NCBI RefSeq assembly: GCF_016097555.1
Contig: NC_054706.1
Location: 46,117,352 to 46,181,351 of the forward strand
Length of the DNA: 64,000 nt
Direction of reading: 5' to 3'
From: Gigantopelta aegis
Taxonomy: Eukaryota > Mollusca > Gastropoda > Neomphalida > Peltospiridae
Positions 10,915 through 45,467 of the stretch are shown here, piece after piece; within the stretch, counting starts at the first letter, position 1, and every line of letters starts with the position of its first letter. A program made the position numbers and the translations under genes. The notes beneath the pieces are model-generated. The model was not told the DNA's origin. It searched no databases and saw nothing but the letters and a program-made list of their open reading frames with translations.

Positions 10915-11475
10915 TGGGATGTGTGGAGAAAGAAAGAAAGCCATTCGCGCTAGGTTTGAGTTGTGGTGGGTGTGGGGGTGGGTGGAGGTGGAGAAAGAAA
11001 GAAACTTCGCGCAAGGTTTGAATTGTGGTGGGAGTGGGGGTGGTGGAAAAAAAGAATAAATAAATACACGAAGGTTTGAGTTGTGGTGGGGGTAAGCGCA
11101 GAGGTTTAAGTTGTGCTAGTTTTGGGTTGGGGTGGGTGGGTGGAGAAAGAAAGAAATTCGCGCTAGGTTTGAGTTGTGGTGGGTAGTTTATGGGGGGGTG
11201 GTGGAAAAAGAAAGAAATATGCGCTAGTTTGAGTTGTGGTTAGAGTGGGGTGGGTGGAGAAATAAATAAATAAATCCGTGCTAGGTTTGAGTTATGGTGG
11301 GGGGGGGGGGGGGGAAGAAAGAATGAAATTCCGTGCTAGTTTGAGTTTTGGTGGGGTAGTGGGGTAGAGAAAGAAAGAAATCTGCGCGTGGTTTGAGTTG
11401 TGGTGGGGGTGGAGTGGGTGGGGAAAGAAAACAATCCGCGCTAGGTTTGAGTTGTGGTGGGGTGGGGTGGGTATT
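10915..11475 (+). repeat. G-rich minisatellite, ~55-65 bp unit
   Basis: Eight or nine imperfect units, each containing GGAGAAAGAAAGAAA, a CGCGCTAGGTTTGAG-type segment and TTGTGGTGGGGGTGG. Unit length varies by expansion of the G-rich part. Strongly strand-asymmetric (G over C). It ends beside a SINE head fragment (11500). Confidence 0.85.
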
Positions 11476-11499
11476 ACATATCACTACCTTTAATACCCA

Positions 11500-11575
11500 A
11501 TGGGCCCACCGATGTATCCTAGACCGACTGCGCATCAGGCGAACGCTTTGCCACTGGACTACGCTCCGCCCCAGT
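11500..11575 (-). mobile_element. SINE family B head fragment
   Basis: The reverse complement reads GGGGCGGAGCGTAGTCCAGT, GGCAAAGCGTTCGCCTGATG, then CGCAGTCGGTCTAGGAT and TGGGCCC. It matches the tRNA-like head of family B at 33728 and stops after about 75 bp. Confidence 0.7.
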
Positions 11576-11764
11576 GGTATTTAAGCTTGTTTGGGGTGTA
11601 GAGGGGTATTTAGAATTGTTGGGGGTGGAGAGGGGTATTTAGTTAACTGCAACAAGAAGATTTGGAAAAAACCCGGAACGACAGCGCCTTGCCTACCGGT
11701 GTTTACACAATTGGACGAGTCTCCCTTGGGTTGTCATGCAATGACCAGAAGCGGTCAGGCCCTT

Positions 11765-12999
11765 TGTGACGGAACATGCTCTTATCTTTTCGCCTGTGGC
11801 GATGTTAATTGTTTTAGAGGGCTAGTGCAGCTTGGTTACGTAATACCTCCGCGCGACCGTGCATCCTAATACACACCCAGACCAGATTTGGAGGCCATGT
11901 GGAGAGTGGTTACGTAATACCCCCGCGCGACGGTGGTAGTCCTGCGTCGCAATATGCACTTAGATCAGGTGGGCATAGTGGTTACGTAATACCTCCGCGC
12001 GACCATGGTATTTCCAGCGAACTGGCGACGGTCGGTCTGGCCAACTAAGAAAATATACCGTCCCTGGGAGTTGTGGAAATACCACATGATAGGTGAGGTA
12101 CCGCGTTGTGCCCCCAGGCGATATTCGCTGTCTTCGGACTAGTCTGAGATTTTTGAATAAATAGATAGGATTTTAGATATATCGTGGAGAAACATTGGAA
12201 GTATCCAGGGGAACGGACGTGGTCCAACTGAACGAAATATATTAGTTCAGACCGGACTTGGTAAATATATATTTCTGCTCTGTTGTATAACCTTGATGTG
12301 ATTGATGTGACCTTAAATATTTTAATACTGTAATATACCAATATTCTTTAGACAGTGTCTCCGGTAATCTGACGAAGTAAATTGTAGGCTTCACTGTTCT
12401 AATATTTTTATACGAGTATTTGGTAAGATAAAGCTTAGCCGGTCATCCTAGAGGACCTAGGTAAACTGTAGGTTATTGTCTTTATTGTGATATGTACCAG
12501 TATTAATTCTGTATTACAAGGTTACTGAATGAGTATTTAAGGGTTAATTAAAAATTAACCAGTTAGGAATAGAGTTGTAATTCCTTTATTAATTAAGTTC
12601 CCCTGGCAGCGTTTCTCAATTATCACACGTGTGTGTGTTGTATCACGGTGAAGTGATTAGAATATTGTGTAAACTAGACACCTAGTGATTAACTAATTAA
12701 GTGATTAGCTCTGGGTTGTTATTATATTGTTGTTGTTAATTAACTACTGCGGCAAGTACATTTGTCAGCGTTAGAGTTAATACAGATTCCAAAGTGTATT
12801 TTGTTTTGTTGTGTTTTCTAGTGAACTAAACGTGCTACATATATATATTTATATCAGATCTTATCTCTGATTACTCCCAGAGCCGGGCCACTCGGGTAGT
12901 AGTCTGCCCGATACAGAGAGATCTAATAGATATACAGTTAGGAGAGATATTTGGATAATCGTGTTTTATTCAGACGGGTATTATAGGATCCCCGTGACA
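11765..12999. mobile_element. Solo LTR, copy 2 (Gypsy-like by ends)
   Basis: A 1235-bp block homologous to 3012-4277. It starts TGTGACGG, ends CCGTGACA and is flanked by a perfect 5-bp target duplication, CCCTT, at 11760-11764 and 13000-13004. The target differs from that of copy 1, so the two are independent insertions and not a segmental duplication. Its 5' part carries three direct repeats of GGTTACGTAATACC-(T/C)CCGCGCGAC at about 11834, 11908 and 11980, a layout often seen in U3 enhancer regions; copy 1 keeps degenerate versions. No internal region is present. Confidence 0.87.
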
Positions 13000-13004
13000 C
13001 CCTT

Positions 13005-13282
13005 TTAAGGGCCCTATGGGCAACCTAGGGAGACTAGGCAAACTCGATCTCAGTCAGTCCCCTCCCCATGTCTCCCATGTCTACATGTTCCGCCGTGTCT
13101 GTCTAAACGTATATTCAGTACAACTGGGGACGTTGTAACAGCACTGGCGGCGGCACTGAATCCTCAAGTAGTAGATATGCTGATGACAAACTAAAACAAA
13201 TGACGTTCAATTTAAATAATATCAGCTATACCGCAATACATATCACAATACGGTTTTCATCGTATCGTTGCATCCCTAGTAT
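13005..13282. other. Non-coding stretch
   Basis: No feature recognised between the LTR and the GTAT microsatellite. Confidence 0.4.
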
Positions 13283-13394
13283 TTATGTATGTATGTATGT
13301 GTGTATGTATTGTATGTATTGTATGTATGTATGTATGTGTATCTATGTATGTATGTATGTATGTATGTATGTATGTATGTATGTATGTATGTAT
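13283..13394 (+). repeat. (GTAT)n microsatellite
   Basis: About 25 GTAT units with a few interruptions. Confidence 0.95.
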
Positions 13395-13475
13395 GCTTGT
13401 TTTTCTTTTCATGAACAGTTTTACGTTGAAAACATGCAGGTGAACCGAAGTATGTTATTCTCATGGGCGTACGAC

Positions 13476-13477
<2 letters not shown>

Positions 13478-13519
<42 letters not shown>
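13478..13519 (+). repeat. Poly-G run, 42 bases
   Basis: An uninterrupted homopolymer of G, the longest of several in this window. It produces spurious Gly-rich and Pro-rich frames. Its true length is uncertain because such runs are error-prone. Confidence 0.95.
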
Positions 13520-13522
<3 letters not shown>

Positions 13523-14154
13523 AAATTCGGGCAAAACAGTGGGGGAAATTCGGGCAAATTTTATGTGGGTAAAATTTCGGGCAAATCAACCCCTCCAGCC
13601 CCCCTAAATCAAAGAGTCCCCATACGCTCATGGAACTTATTCCTGTCTTGCGACAAAAACGTTTACCAACTTTGCATACAAATGTGCTTAAATAATATTG
13701 ATGTGTCATTTATCAGTCTAAGTAACAGGAGATTTTCATTGAATGTAGGTTACTTTTAAAATAGTACCAAACTTGCTAAACGTCTTTGTGTTAACTAGTA
13801 TATATACACGAGAATATACAAGTTGCAAATTACAAATATCAAGTTTATGTGTGACGTGAATATCTACATAACTGGCTGCTAGTGACATTGGCGATACCAG
13901 GAAATTTGTCAAGTTTTTTTGATGACTCACTGTTTTTATAATGTACATTCCATAAAAGTAGGACACTACCACCATCAATACCACCCCTACCACCCCCATC
14001 CATCCCCCCCCCCCAAAAATAACATTATTTCTATTATTTTTTGTGAAAGATAAACGGCATTGCCTCGTAGGTCGTCGAGTATTCTCTAACTCTAAAATTG
14101 TATCACGTAAGCTATTTAGGTTGAAGAAATCTAAACTGGCATTTATTTATGTGA
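13520..14154. other. Non-coding stretch
   Basis: No coding or repeat signal recognised apart from a short poly-C near 14007. The last 13 bases (14142-14154) are the left target duplication of the next SINE. Confidence 0.4.
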
Positions 14155-14544
14155 CCGGCCTCGGTGGCGTCGTGGCAGGCCATCGGTCTACAGGCTGGTA
14201 GGTACTGGGTTCGGATCCCAGTCGAGGCATGGGATTTTTAATCCAAATACCGACTCCAAACCCTGAGTGAGTGCTCCGCAAGGCTCAATGGGTAGGTGTA
14301 AACCACTTGCACCGACCAGTGATCCATAACTGGTTCAACAAAGGCCATGGTTTGTGCTATCCTGCCTTTGGGAAGCGCAAATAAAAGATCCCTTGCTGCC
14401 TGTCGTAAAGAAGAGTAGCCTATGTGGCGACAGCGGGTTTCCTCTAAAAACAGTGTCAGAATGACCATATGTTTGACATCCAATAGCCGATGATAAGATT
14501 AAAAATCAATGTGCTCTAGTGGCGTCGTTAAATAAAACAAACTT
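14155..14544 (+). mobile_element. tRNA-derived SINE, family A, nearly full length
   Basis: Starts ACCGGCCTCGGTGGCGTCGT, with the tRNA B-box-like GGTTCGGATCC, and ends TGGCGTCGTTAAATAAAAC. It is flanked by a perfect 13-bp target duplication, TTTATTTATGTGA, at 14142-14154 and 14545-14557. This is one of the best copies for defining the family (about 390 bp): tRNA-like head, a body with CCATAACTGGTTCAACAAAG, and a 3' part shared with family B (AAGATCCCTTGCTGC, GTCGTTAAATAAAAC). Confidence 0.95.
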
Positions 14545-14557
14545 TTTATTTATGTGA

Positions 14558-15214
14558 ATTACAGCATAAATGTATTCACGAATGGTGACCTTTATAGGAC
14601 CTTGAAAGTTTGTATCCAAAAAGCCCTTTTTTGAGATGTCCATCATACTAGATGTTCAACTTCCCGACCCTCCAACACAGATGGTATCAATAATTCAAAT
14701 TCGGTGGATCTGGCAAACAGACGAACATAGGCCTTGTGTTACAATGACGTCATTCAATTGTTAAGACACTTGGAAATAGTTTGGCTCTCACAGCATAAAC
14801 AACGATCAAAGAAAACCAGCTTGATGTAAGTTTAATGTAGAGAACCCCCAAAGTAATCAAACAAAAGGTATGTGGCATCGGATTTTAAAAAGAAAAAGAA
14901 AAAAAAAGAAGGTATTTTAAACACTGTACTTAATAATGATCCTTTGGCCAGAAAATGTTTCCAAAATGATCATATTTAATACACGTGTACGAAGTATATA
15001 ACTGGCAGTTTTCACATAAAACGAGTATGGTTAGAGAAAACTCAACTGCTTTCTTGTGAGATTGGTTCAAATGCACTATTTTGACATCTTTGATAAATAA
15101 GTGCAGGATTTAAAAAAAAAAAAAAAAATTATCACCTTTTATAAAAGAAAAGGATGACAATTCTTTAAAATATATATATATAAAAGTTAACACTTTAGAA
15201 CTGGCATGATGGAA
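14558..15214. other. Non-coding stretch
   Basis: AT-rich, with an A17 run near 15112 and a short TA repeat near 15170. No gene seen. Confidence 0.4.
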
Positions 15215-15459
15215 GAAAGGAATGTTTTATTTAACAACACACTCAACATATTTTAATTATGGTTATATGGCATCCGATGCACAATAGGCTACTCTTATAT
15301 GCAGCATTCCACAGGATACTACATACCATGGCTTTTGTTAAACAGAGTGGTGGAGCACTGGCTGGAACAAGAAATAGCCTAAAGGATCCAACGACTGGGA
15401 TCAATACTAGAACCATGCATCAGAAGAGTACTTCACCACTCCCATTGTGGCTAAACTAA
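15215..15459 (-). mobile_element. SINE family B, diverged copy
   Basis: In minus orientation it has the family tail (ATGTTTTATTTAACAACACA), the middle (ACATACCATGGCTTTTGTTA) and the head (GGATCAATACTAGAACC...). It is more diverged than the 15511 copy and has an internal deletion. Confidence 0.75.
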
Positions 15460-15510
15460 ATGAAAGATATTATCTTTGAGAAAATAAAAATAATTTCCAC
15501 ATTGAAAAGG

Positions 15511-15829
15511 AAGGAAATGGTTTATTTAACGATGCACTCAACACATTTTATTACGGTTATATGGCGTATGACATATGGTTAAGGACCACACAGATATTGA
15601 GGGAGGAAACCCGCTGTCGCCACTTCATGAGCTACTCTTTGCGATTACCAGCAAGGGATCTTTTATATGCACCATCCTATAGACAGAATAGCACATACCA
15701 CAGCCTTTGATGGACCAGTCGTGGTGCACTGGCTAAGCGAGAAATAGCCTAATGGGCCCACTGACTGGGATTGATCCCAAACCGACCACAGATCAAGCGA
15801 GCGTTTTACCACTGGGCTACATCTTTCAT
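15511..15829 (-). mobile_element. SINE family B, near full length
   Basis: Minus orientation, from the tail (GGTTTATTTAACGATGCACT) through GGGATCTTTTATATGCACCA and GCACTGGCTAAGCGAGAAAT to the tRNA-like head (CGTTTTACCACTGGGCTACA). No clear target duplication was seen. Confidence 0.88.
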
Positions 15830-15937
15830 AGCCATTACCAATAAAATAAAACTAAATAAAATGTTATTTTATTGTCAAAATGGCCCAGTAGCTTTTTTTT
15901 TTTTTTAAATGGTATACATTTTATATGCAATATTTCT

Positions 15938-16035
15938 GCCAGAAAGAAAATTTTGGGTATAGCACTATGGAAATGAATGCAACCAGTCAACAGGGGGTAT
16001 GGGGGGCCTCTCCCAGAATGAAGATGGGTTAAGTT
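15938..16035 (+). repeat. MITE fragment related to 20092-20333
   Basis: TTTCTGCCAGAAAGAAAATT and the following GGTATAGCACTATGGAAATG match the left half of the element at 20092. The CAG terminus and right half are absent. Confidence 0.6.
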
Positions 16036-17264
16036 TAGGCTTTTCTCTCTGCTTGTATTTATGATACTGTATTGAACAACTTATGTATACCCCTTTACAT
16101 GGACTGTGTGTTTGTATGTGAGGGACTGAAAAAATAAAGTTTCAAAATAATAATATAAAAAACATTAAAAAAAAACCCCATTGTAATTTGTAATAGGTTT
16201 TATTAAAAACAACAAATAATTGTCAGTTTTCTCATTTTATTCGATTCATATGTACATCTATAAAATTTTGAATTCACTGTTGCATTATTATGTGGATAGA
16301 TACCATTCTATTGCACTGGCAAGAATCATTTCTATTAACAATAAAAACAAGTCTATAAAATGCTGTTTACATAATAATAATAAAATCTTGTTGGTGAAAT
16401 AAATTTTAAAAAGCAAGAAATTTGTCCACTGAACAATATTCCTTCCCCTCATGATGTGAGATAGACAGTATGAGGTCATGCTCACACAATCTTGATCTTT
16501 AATTCAGATATATTTTCTAATAAAAACCTCAGACAACTTACTGTGCCACAAAGGAGGCATAACGATAAAACCGAGTCAAATGTTATACTTGTTATAACGG
16601 TTATACACATTTTGGCATTACTAATAATTCCAAGGTTTAAGTAGTCGCTTGTCGAATTGCGAAATTTGATTTATTTTGAATTTGGCAAATATATTTCATT
16701 ACCAATTCACCAAAAAAGATAATAATAATTTTTAAAATGTGCCCTTTGTATATGTACAATCAGTTTTGCATTTTGGCTAATTAAAACTTCGATTTGGTTA
16801 GATATTCTTACCAAATTTGCAAATTGCTAATAGATTTTGTTGTCCAGCTTAAACCCTGTATAGTATGAACGTTTAAAAATGTTCTGATTCAGACACAATG
16901 TGTTTTTACACAGAACACAGGATAAAACTATGTAAAAAAAACTGGGTGAGAGGTAGTGATACAACACAGAAATGAAGGAAAAACGATGCAGAAAAAAGAG
17001 ATATTAAATGCAGATGGAAAAAACAAAAGTATTTGTAAATTATGACATCAAATCACCACCAATTCAGTTAAATCAATAAGGAATTTGATATAGTTGGTGT
17101 AGTTTAGGACACAAACCCACAGCCATCACATAGACTGAAGAATTGCAGCTGTTCCTTTTTACATATTACCCAGGGTTTATACAGAGTTATCAACCACATT
17201 CCATTACATACAAAAGGCATATTTCATTAACTTTCTGTTCTTTTTTTTTTCCTAAGTTTTCTTT

Positions 17265-17313
<49 letters not shown>

Positions 17314-18006
17314 TGAATTTAAAGGAACTTTCTGTAAGTATCAATATAATAATATACAATTACCATGCTCTCAAGCACATTGGCAGTCTTTTCTTGTTGT
17401 TACTTTAATTTATTACTTTTCATTTCTCATAGCTGTCATGATCAAATCTAAAGTCCAAGAATTTCCAGGCCCGGAAAATGACATTTGCTAAGTCAGTGAC
17501 TTTCCATGATTTGCATAACCCGTATATATCCGTCAAATGCATGTAAATTACTTAATATACGAGAAAAATGGAAATCTACTTTTCACTAACCCACTTCCAT
17601 CACAGAGTACAACCACTTAGGTGGACAGGAATGTGAAGACAACAAGGTAAGATACCAACAGAAACCAGAAAACCTAGAATAATCTTTCTTGACAAAAACA
17701 AATAACATTCCGGATTCGGGGAATGTCAACAAATTTGTTTTCTAATTGAGAAATAAATCACTTAATTTCCATAATTTGAATTGTATTCTGAATACTAAAC
17801 TTATTTTGACTACAATAATTTCCTTTGTTTTTAAGACAGGTCTAAATACAGAAAGACAGCACTAAATTCTGCTAAACACTTTCCAAATCAATGGTCACAT
17901 AGTAAAATCATTATATTAAAGTAATAATAATAGTAATTACATCTCTACACAATACACAAACACAATTTAAACTATATACATCCAAGTGATTCAGTTTCAC
18001 TTTGGG
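16036..18006. other. Non-coding stretch with (TG)n
   Basis: AT-rich, no coding signal. A (TG)n microsatellite lies at about 17268-17311. Confidence 0.45.
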
Positions 18007-18021
18007 AAAAGATGTGTTAAA

Positions 18022-18260
18022 GTTTGTTTTGTTTAACAACATCACTAGAGCACACTGATTTATTAATCATCGGCTATTGGATGTCAATCATATGGTCATT
18101 TTTAAAGTCATACAGAGGAAACCCGCTACATTTTTCCATTAGGAGCAAGGGATCTTTTATATGCACTATCCCACAGACAGGATAGCACATACCACGGCCT
18201 TTGATATACCAGTCATGGTGCACTGGCTGGAACGAGAAATACCCCAATGGGCTCACCAAC
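18022..18260 (-). mobile_element. SINE (family A tail with family B head region), truncated
   Basis: Minus orientation. The tail GTTTGTTTTGTTTAACAACA, the block CATCGGCTATTGGATGTCAA and GATCTTTTATATGCACTATC are present. The tRNA-like head is missing, as expected for 5' truncation. A perfect 15-bp target duplication, AAAAGATGTGTTAAA, lies at 18007-18021 and 18261-18275. Confidence 0.9.
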
Positions 18261-18275
18261 AAAAGATGTGTTAAA

Positions 18276-19329
18276 ATCTTCAATAGTTAATCTTCAAGAT
18301 TTATGTAATTTTGGGGGCACTCTCATTGTGTCAGTGTTTTGAAATAAACATTAATTAGATAATAACATATGTAATTAAACTATTTAAAACACAGAAAACA
18401 TAGGCCGACATAAATTAAAAGCATTAATAAAATGGTAAAATTTTAAATTAACTTTTCTTCAAGCTGGCCGATTCTGTAATTTTGTAAAATAGGCTAGTAC
18501 AAAATTAACACAATGTGTACCACAATACTGCTTTCTAAGAAACATTTTTTATTTACTAGTATTATCCATATATTTTAATTAATTATTAATAGTATATTAG
18601 ATTATATATAAAAAGATTGAAAACACTGACAGCTTCAAATATACAGATTCAGTAATTGTTTTCATTAAATTACCAACTTTGAAATCTATTACTTTCCTTG
18701 TATAACATTGTTTCAATTACAGTGAACCAAATGTAACATGGATATTGGAAACAGGCAATACTTAAAGAATAAAATTTGTTTAGGTAGCATCAAACTCAAT
18801 ATCACTTTATGTCCTCTGAAATAATTTATATTTGTCCTTTCATTTGAAACATAAACCGAATAATTAGAGCCAATTGAATTCAAGAACTCCAGTGAATAAA
18901 TGAATGAATGAATAATGAAATGAATAAAAGAATTAAAATAATGAACGGTGTATACTTAAAGCATATTAAATCTCATCATTACAATTTTCAAGCAAGCCTA
19001 AGTGTTTTTGTAATGCTCCTTTAAACTTTGTTCACATGATACATGGTATAAAATACATTACACATCACATTTGATCAAAATAAAGTCATTAGCTGCATTG
19101 TATGTATATTCTTGCACCAACTACATGCTGCATACTTGATGACTGTGTGTGTCAGTGCATACTATAAAAATGATCTCGAGGCAAGTATTAAGCACATCAT
19201 GGAAGTGTTTCTCTCAGTTCTGTCTGTATGGTCCAGATATACATACCAGTTACCTTTGTAGACATTACTGAAAGAAGCAAACACAAACATTTTAATACAT
19301 AATGGTATTTGTCATACATGTAAATTTTT
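18276..19329. other. Non-coding stretch
   Basis: AT-rich, with a short AATG-repeat near 18900-18930. No exon-like sequence. Confidence 0.4.
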
Positions 19330-19440
19330 GTTTTGTTTAACACCTCTAGCTGACACTGATTAAATAATCATTAACTATTTTAACACTGATTTTAAACTTG
19401 ATATTCCTCAGGGGAAACCTGCAAAATTTTCCCCATTACC
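19330..19440 (-). mobile_element. SINE tail fragment, old
   Basis: TTTTGTTTTGTTTAACACCT and TGATTAAATAATCATTAACT are diverged versions of the SINE 3' part. It stops at CCCCATTACC, next to a further SINE copy. Confidence 0.55.
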
Positions 19441-19455
19441 AACAAAAATCAAAGG

Positions 19456-20063
19456 ATGTTAAAGTTTTTAATGACACCACTAGAGCACATTGATTTATTA
19501 ATCATCATCGACTGGATGTTAAACATTTGGTAATTTTTGACAAGAAAGAAAGAAAGAAGTTTTTTATTTAATGACACACTCAACACATTTTATTTATGAT
19601 TATATGGCGTCAGACATATGGTTAAGGACCACACAGATTTTAAGAGGAAACCCGCTGTTGCCACTTCATGGGCTACTCTTTCCGATTAGCAGCAAGGGAT
19701 CTTTTATTTGCGCTTCCCACAGGCAGGATAGCACAAACCATGGCCTTTGTTGAACCAGTTATGGATCACTGGTCGGTGCAAGTGGTTTACACCTACCCAT
19801 TGACTCAGGGTTTGGAGTCGGTAGCTGGATTAAAAATCCCATGCCTCGACTGGGATCTGAACCCAGTACCTACCAGTCTGTAGACCGATGGCCTGCCACG
19901 ACGCCACCGAGGACGGTAATTTTTGACAAGTACTAGTAGTCACAGAGAAAACATGCTACATTTTCCCCATTAGCAGCCAGGGATATTTTATATCCACTTT
20001 CCCAGACAGTACAGTACATAAAATGGCCTTTGGTATACCAGTCATGGAGCACAGGATGGGACA
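19456..20063 (-). mobile_element. SINE family B copy split by a younger SINE
   Basis: The left part (19456-19528 plus target) carries the tail (ACACCACTAGAGCACATTGA, ATCATCGACTGGATGTTAAA). The right part (19931-20063) continues with ACATGCTACATTTTCCCCAT, GGGATATTTTATATCCACTT and TATACCAGTCATGGAGCACA. The family-A SINE at 19545-19914 interrupts it. Confidence 0.85.
19545..19914 (-). mobile_element. tRNA-derived SINE, family A, inserted in another SINE
   Basis: Minus orientation, with an AAAGAAAGAAAG tail at the left and the tRNA-like head at the right. It is flanked by a perfect 16-bp target duplication, GGTAATTTTTGACAAG, at 19529-19544 and 19915-19930, which lies inside the older SINE. This orders the two insertions in time. 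Confidence 0.93.
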
Positions 20064-20091
20064 AAAATAAAACCTAACCAATATCAGCAAG

Positions 20092-20333
20092 CAGTGTTTC
20101 TGCGAGAAAGAAAATTTTGGTTATAGTGCTATAGAATTGAATGCAACCAGAGTCAAATGGGGGCATGGGGAGCTTCCCTCAGAAAAAAAAAATGGATTGT
20201 TTAGGGTTAAGAAAATCATACAGTAATGATAAGAGTAATTAATTTTATCAAAAAGTTAATTTTAAAAAAAAAACATCTGCAAAACCTTTTGGGTATGGCG
20301 CCATACCCGTTTTACCCTTTGGCAGAAACCCTG
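20092..20333. mobile_element. Non-autonomous CAGGG-type MITE
   Basis: Left end CAGTGTTTCTGC, right end GCAGAAACCCTG: inverted termini differing at one base. Flanking 5-mers are GCAAG (20087-20091) and ACAAG (20334-20338), 4 of 5 identical. Contains an internal palindrome, GGGTATGGCGCCATACCC, at about 20291-20308. A partial relative lies at 15938. Confidence 0.7.
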
Positions 20334-20387
20334 ACAAGGGTCATACACATGTAAACTGTAAGCAGCTGTGAGACTTGGTTTACAATT

Positions 20388-20536
20388 CTAAAAAAGAAAG
20401 CTGCTGCCGTCATGTTCCTGACGGACCGCCAGGTCTTCCCCACTGGGACCATAAATGTGAACAATTTGATTTAAGCTAACCAGTGATGGAAAGTAAAGGA
20501 GGTCTTTACCATTCTCACCTGTGATACACCAAAACT
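20388..20536 (-). other. Exon-like open stretch downstream of MELK
   Basis: On the minus strand a TTTCCAG-type acceptor is followed by a frame with non-repetitive, gene-like composition (FWCITGENGKDLLYF, then PSLVSLNQIVHIYGPSGED) ending in a stop near 20388. It lies about 75 bp downstream of the MELK stop. It could be an alternative 3' exon, an exon of an unrelated gene, or chance. I recognise no family. Confidence 0.3.
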
Positions 20537-20607
20537 GGAAACAAAAGAAACAACAATACATTTTCAAAACTGAAATCCTCTGTACCTGCATGTAAGTCTG
20601 TAACTAA

Positions 20608-45392
<24,785 letters not shown>

Positions 45393-45467
45393 GGTGAAAA
45401 GTCTTTAGCCACAGTCTGACTATGGCTCATTAAATGTAGAATTTTGTATGCTTGGAAACATCAATTA
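45393..45467 (-). other. MELK: Probable MELK 5' UTR part of exon 1
   Basis: A TTTTTTAG acceptor-like site at 45468-45469 precedes 75 bp of non-coding sequence and the start ATG, suggesting an upstream untranslated exon. Not proven from sequence. Confidence 0.4.

Noticed and set aside
13276-13709. Long Gly-rich and Pro-rich frames on both strands
   Set aside because: They are produced by the GTAT microsatellite and the G42 homopolymer; no splice sites or conserved motifs.
14155-14240. Possible functional tRNA gene (B-box GGTTCGGATCC)
   Set aside because: The sequence is the head of a ~390-bp SINE repeated several times with target duplications; no complete cloverleaf.
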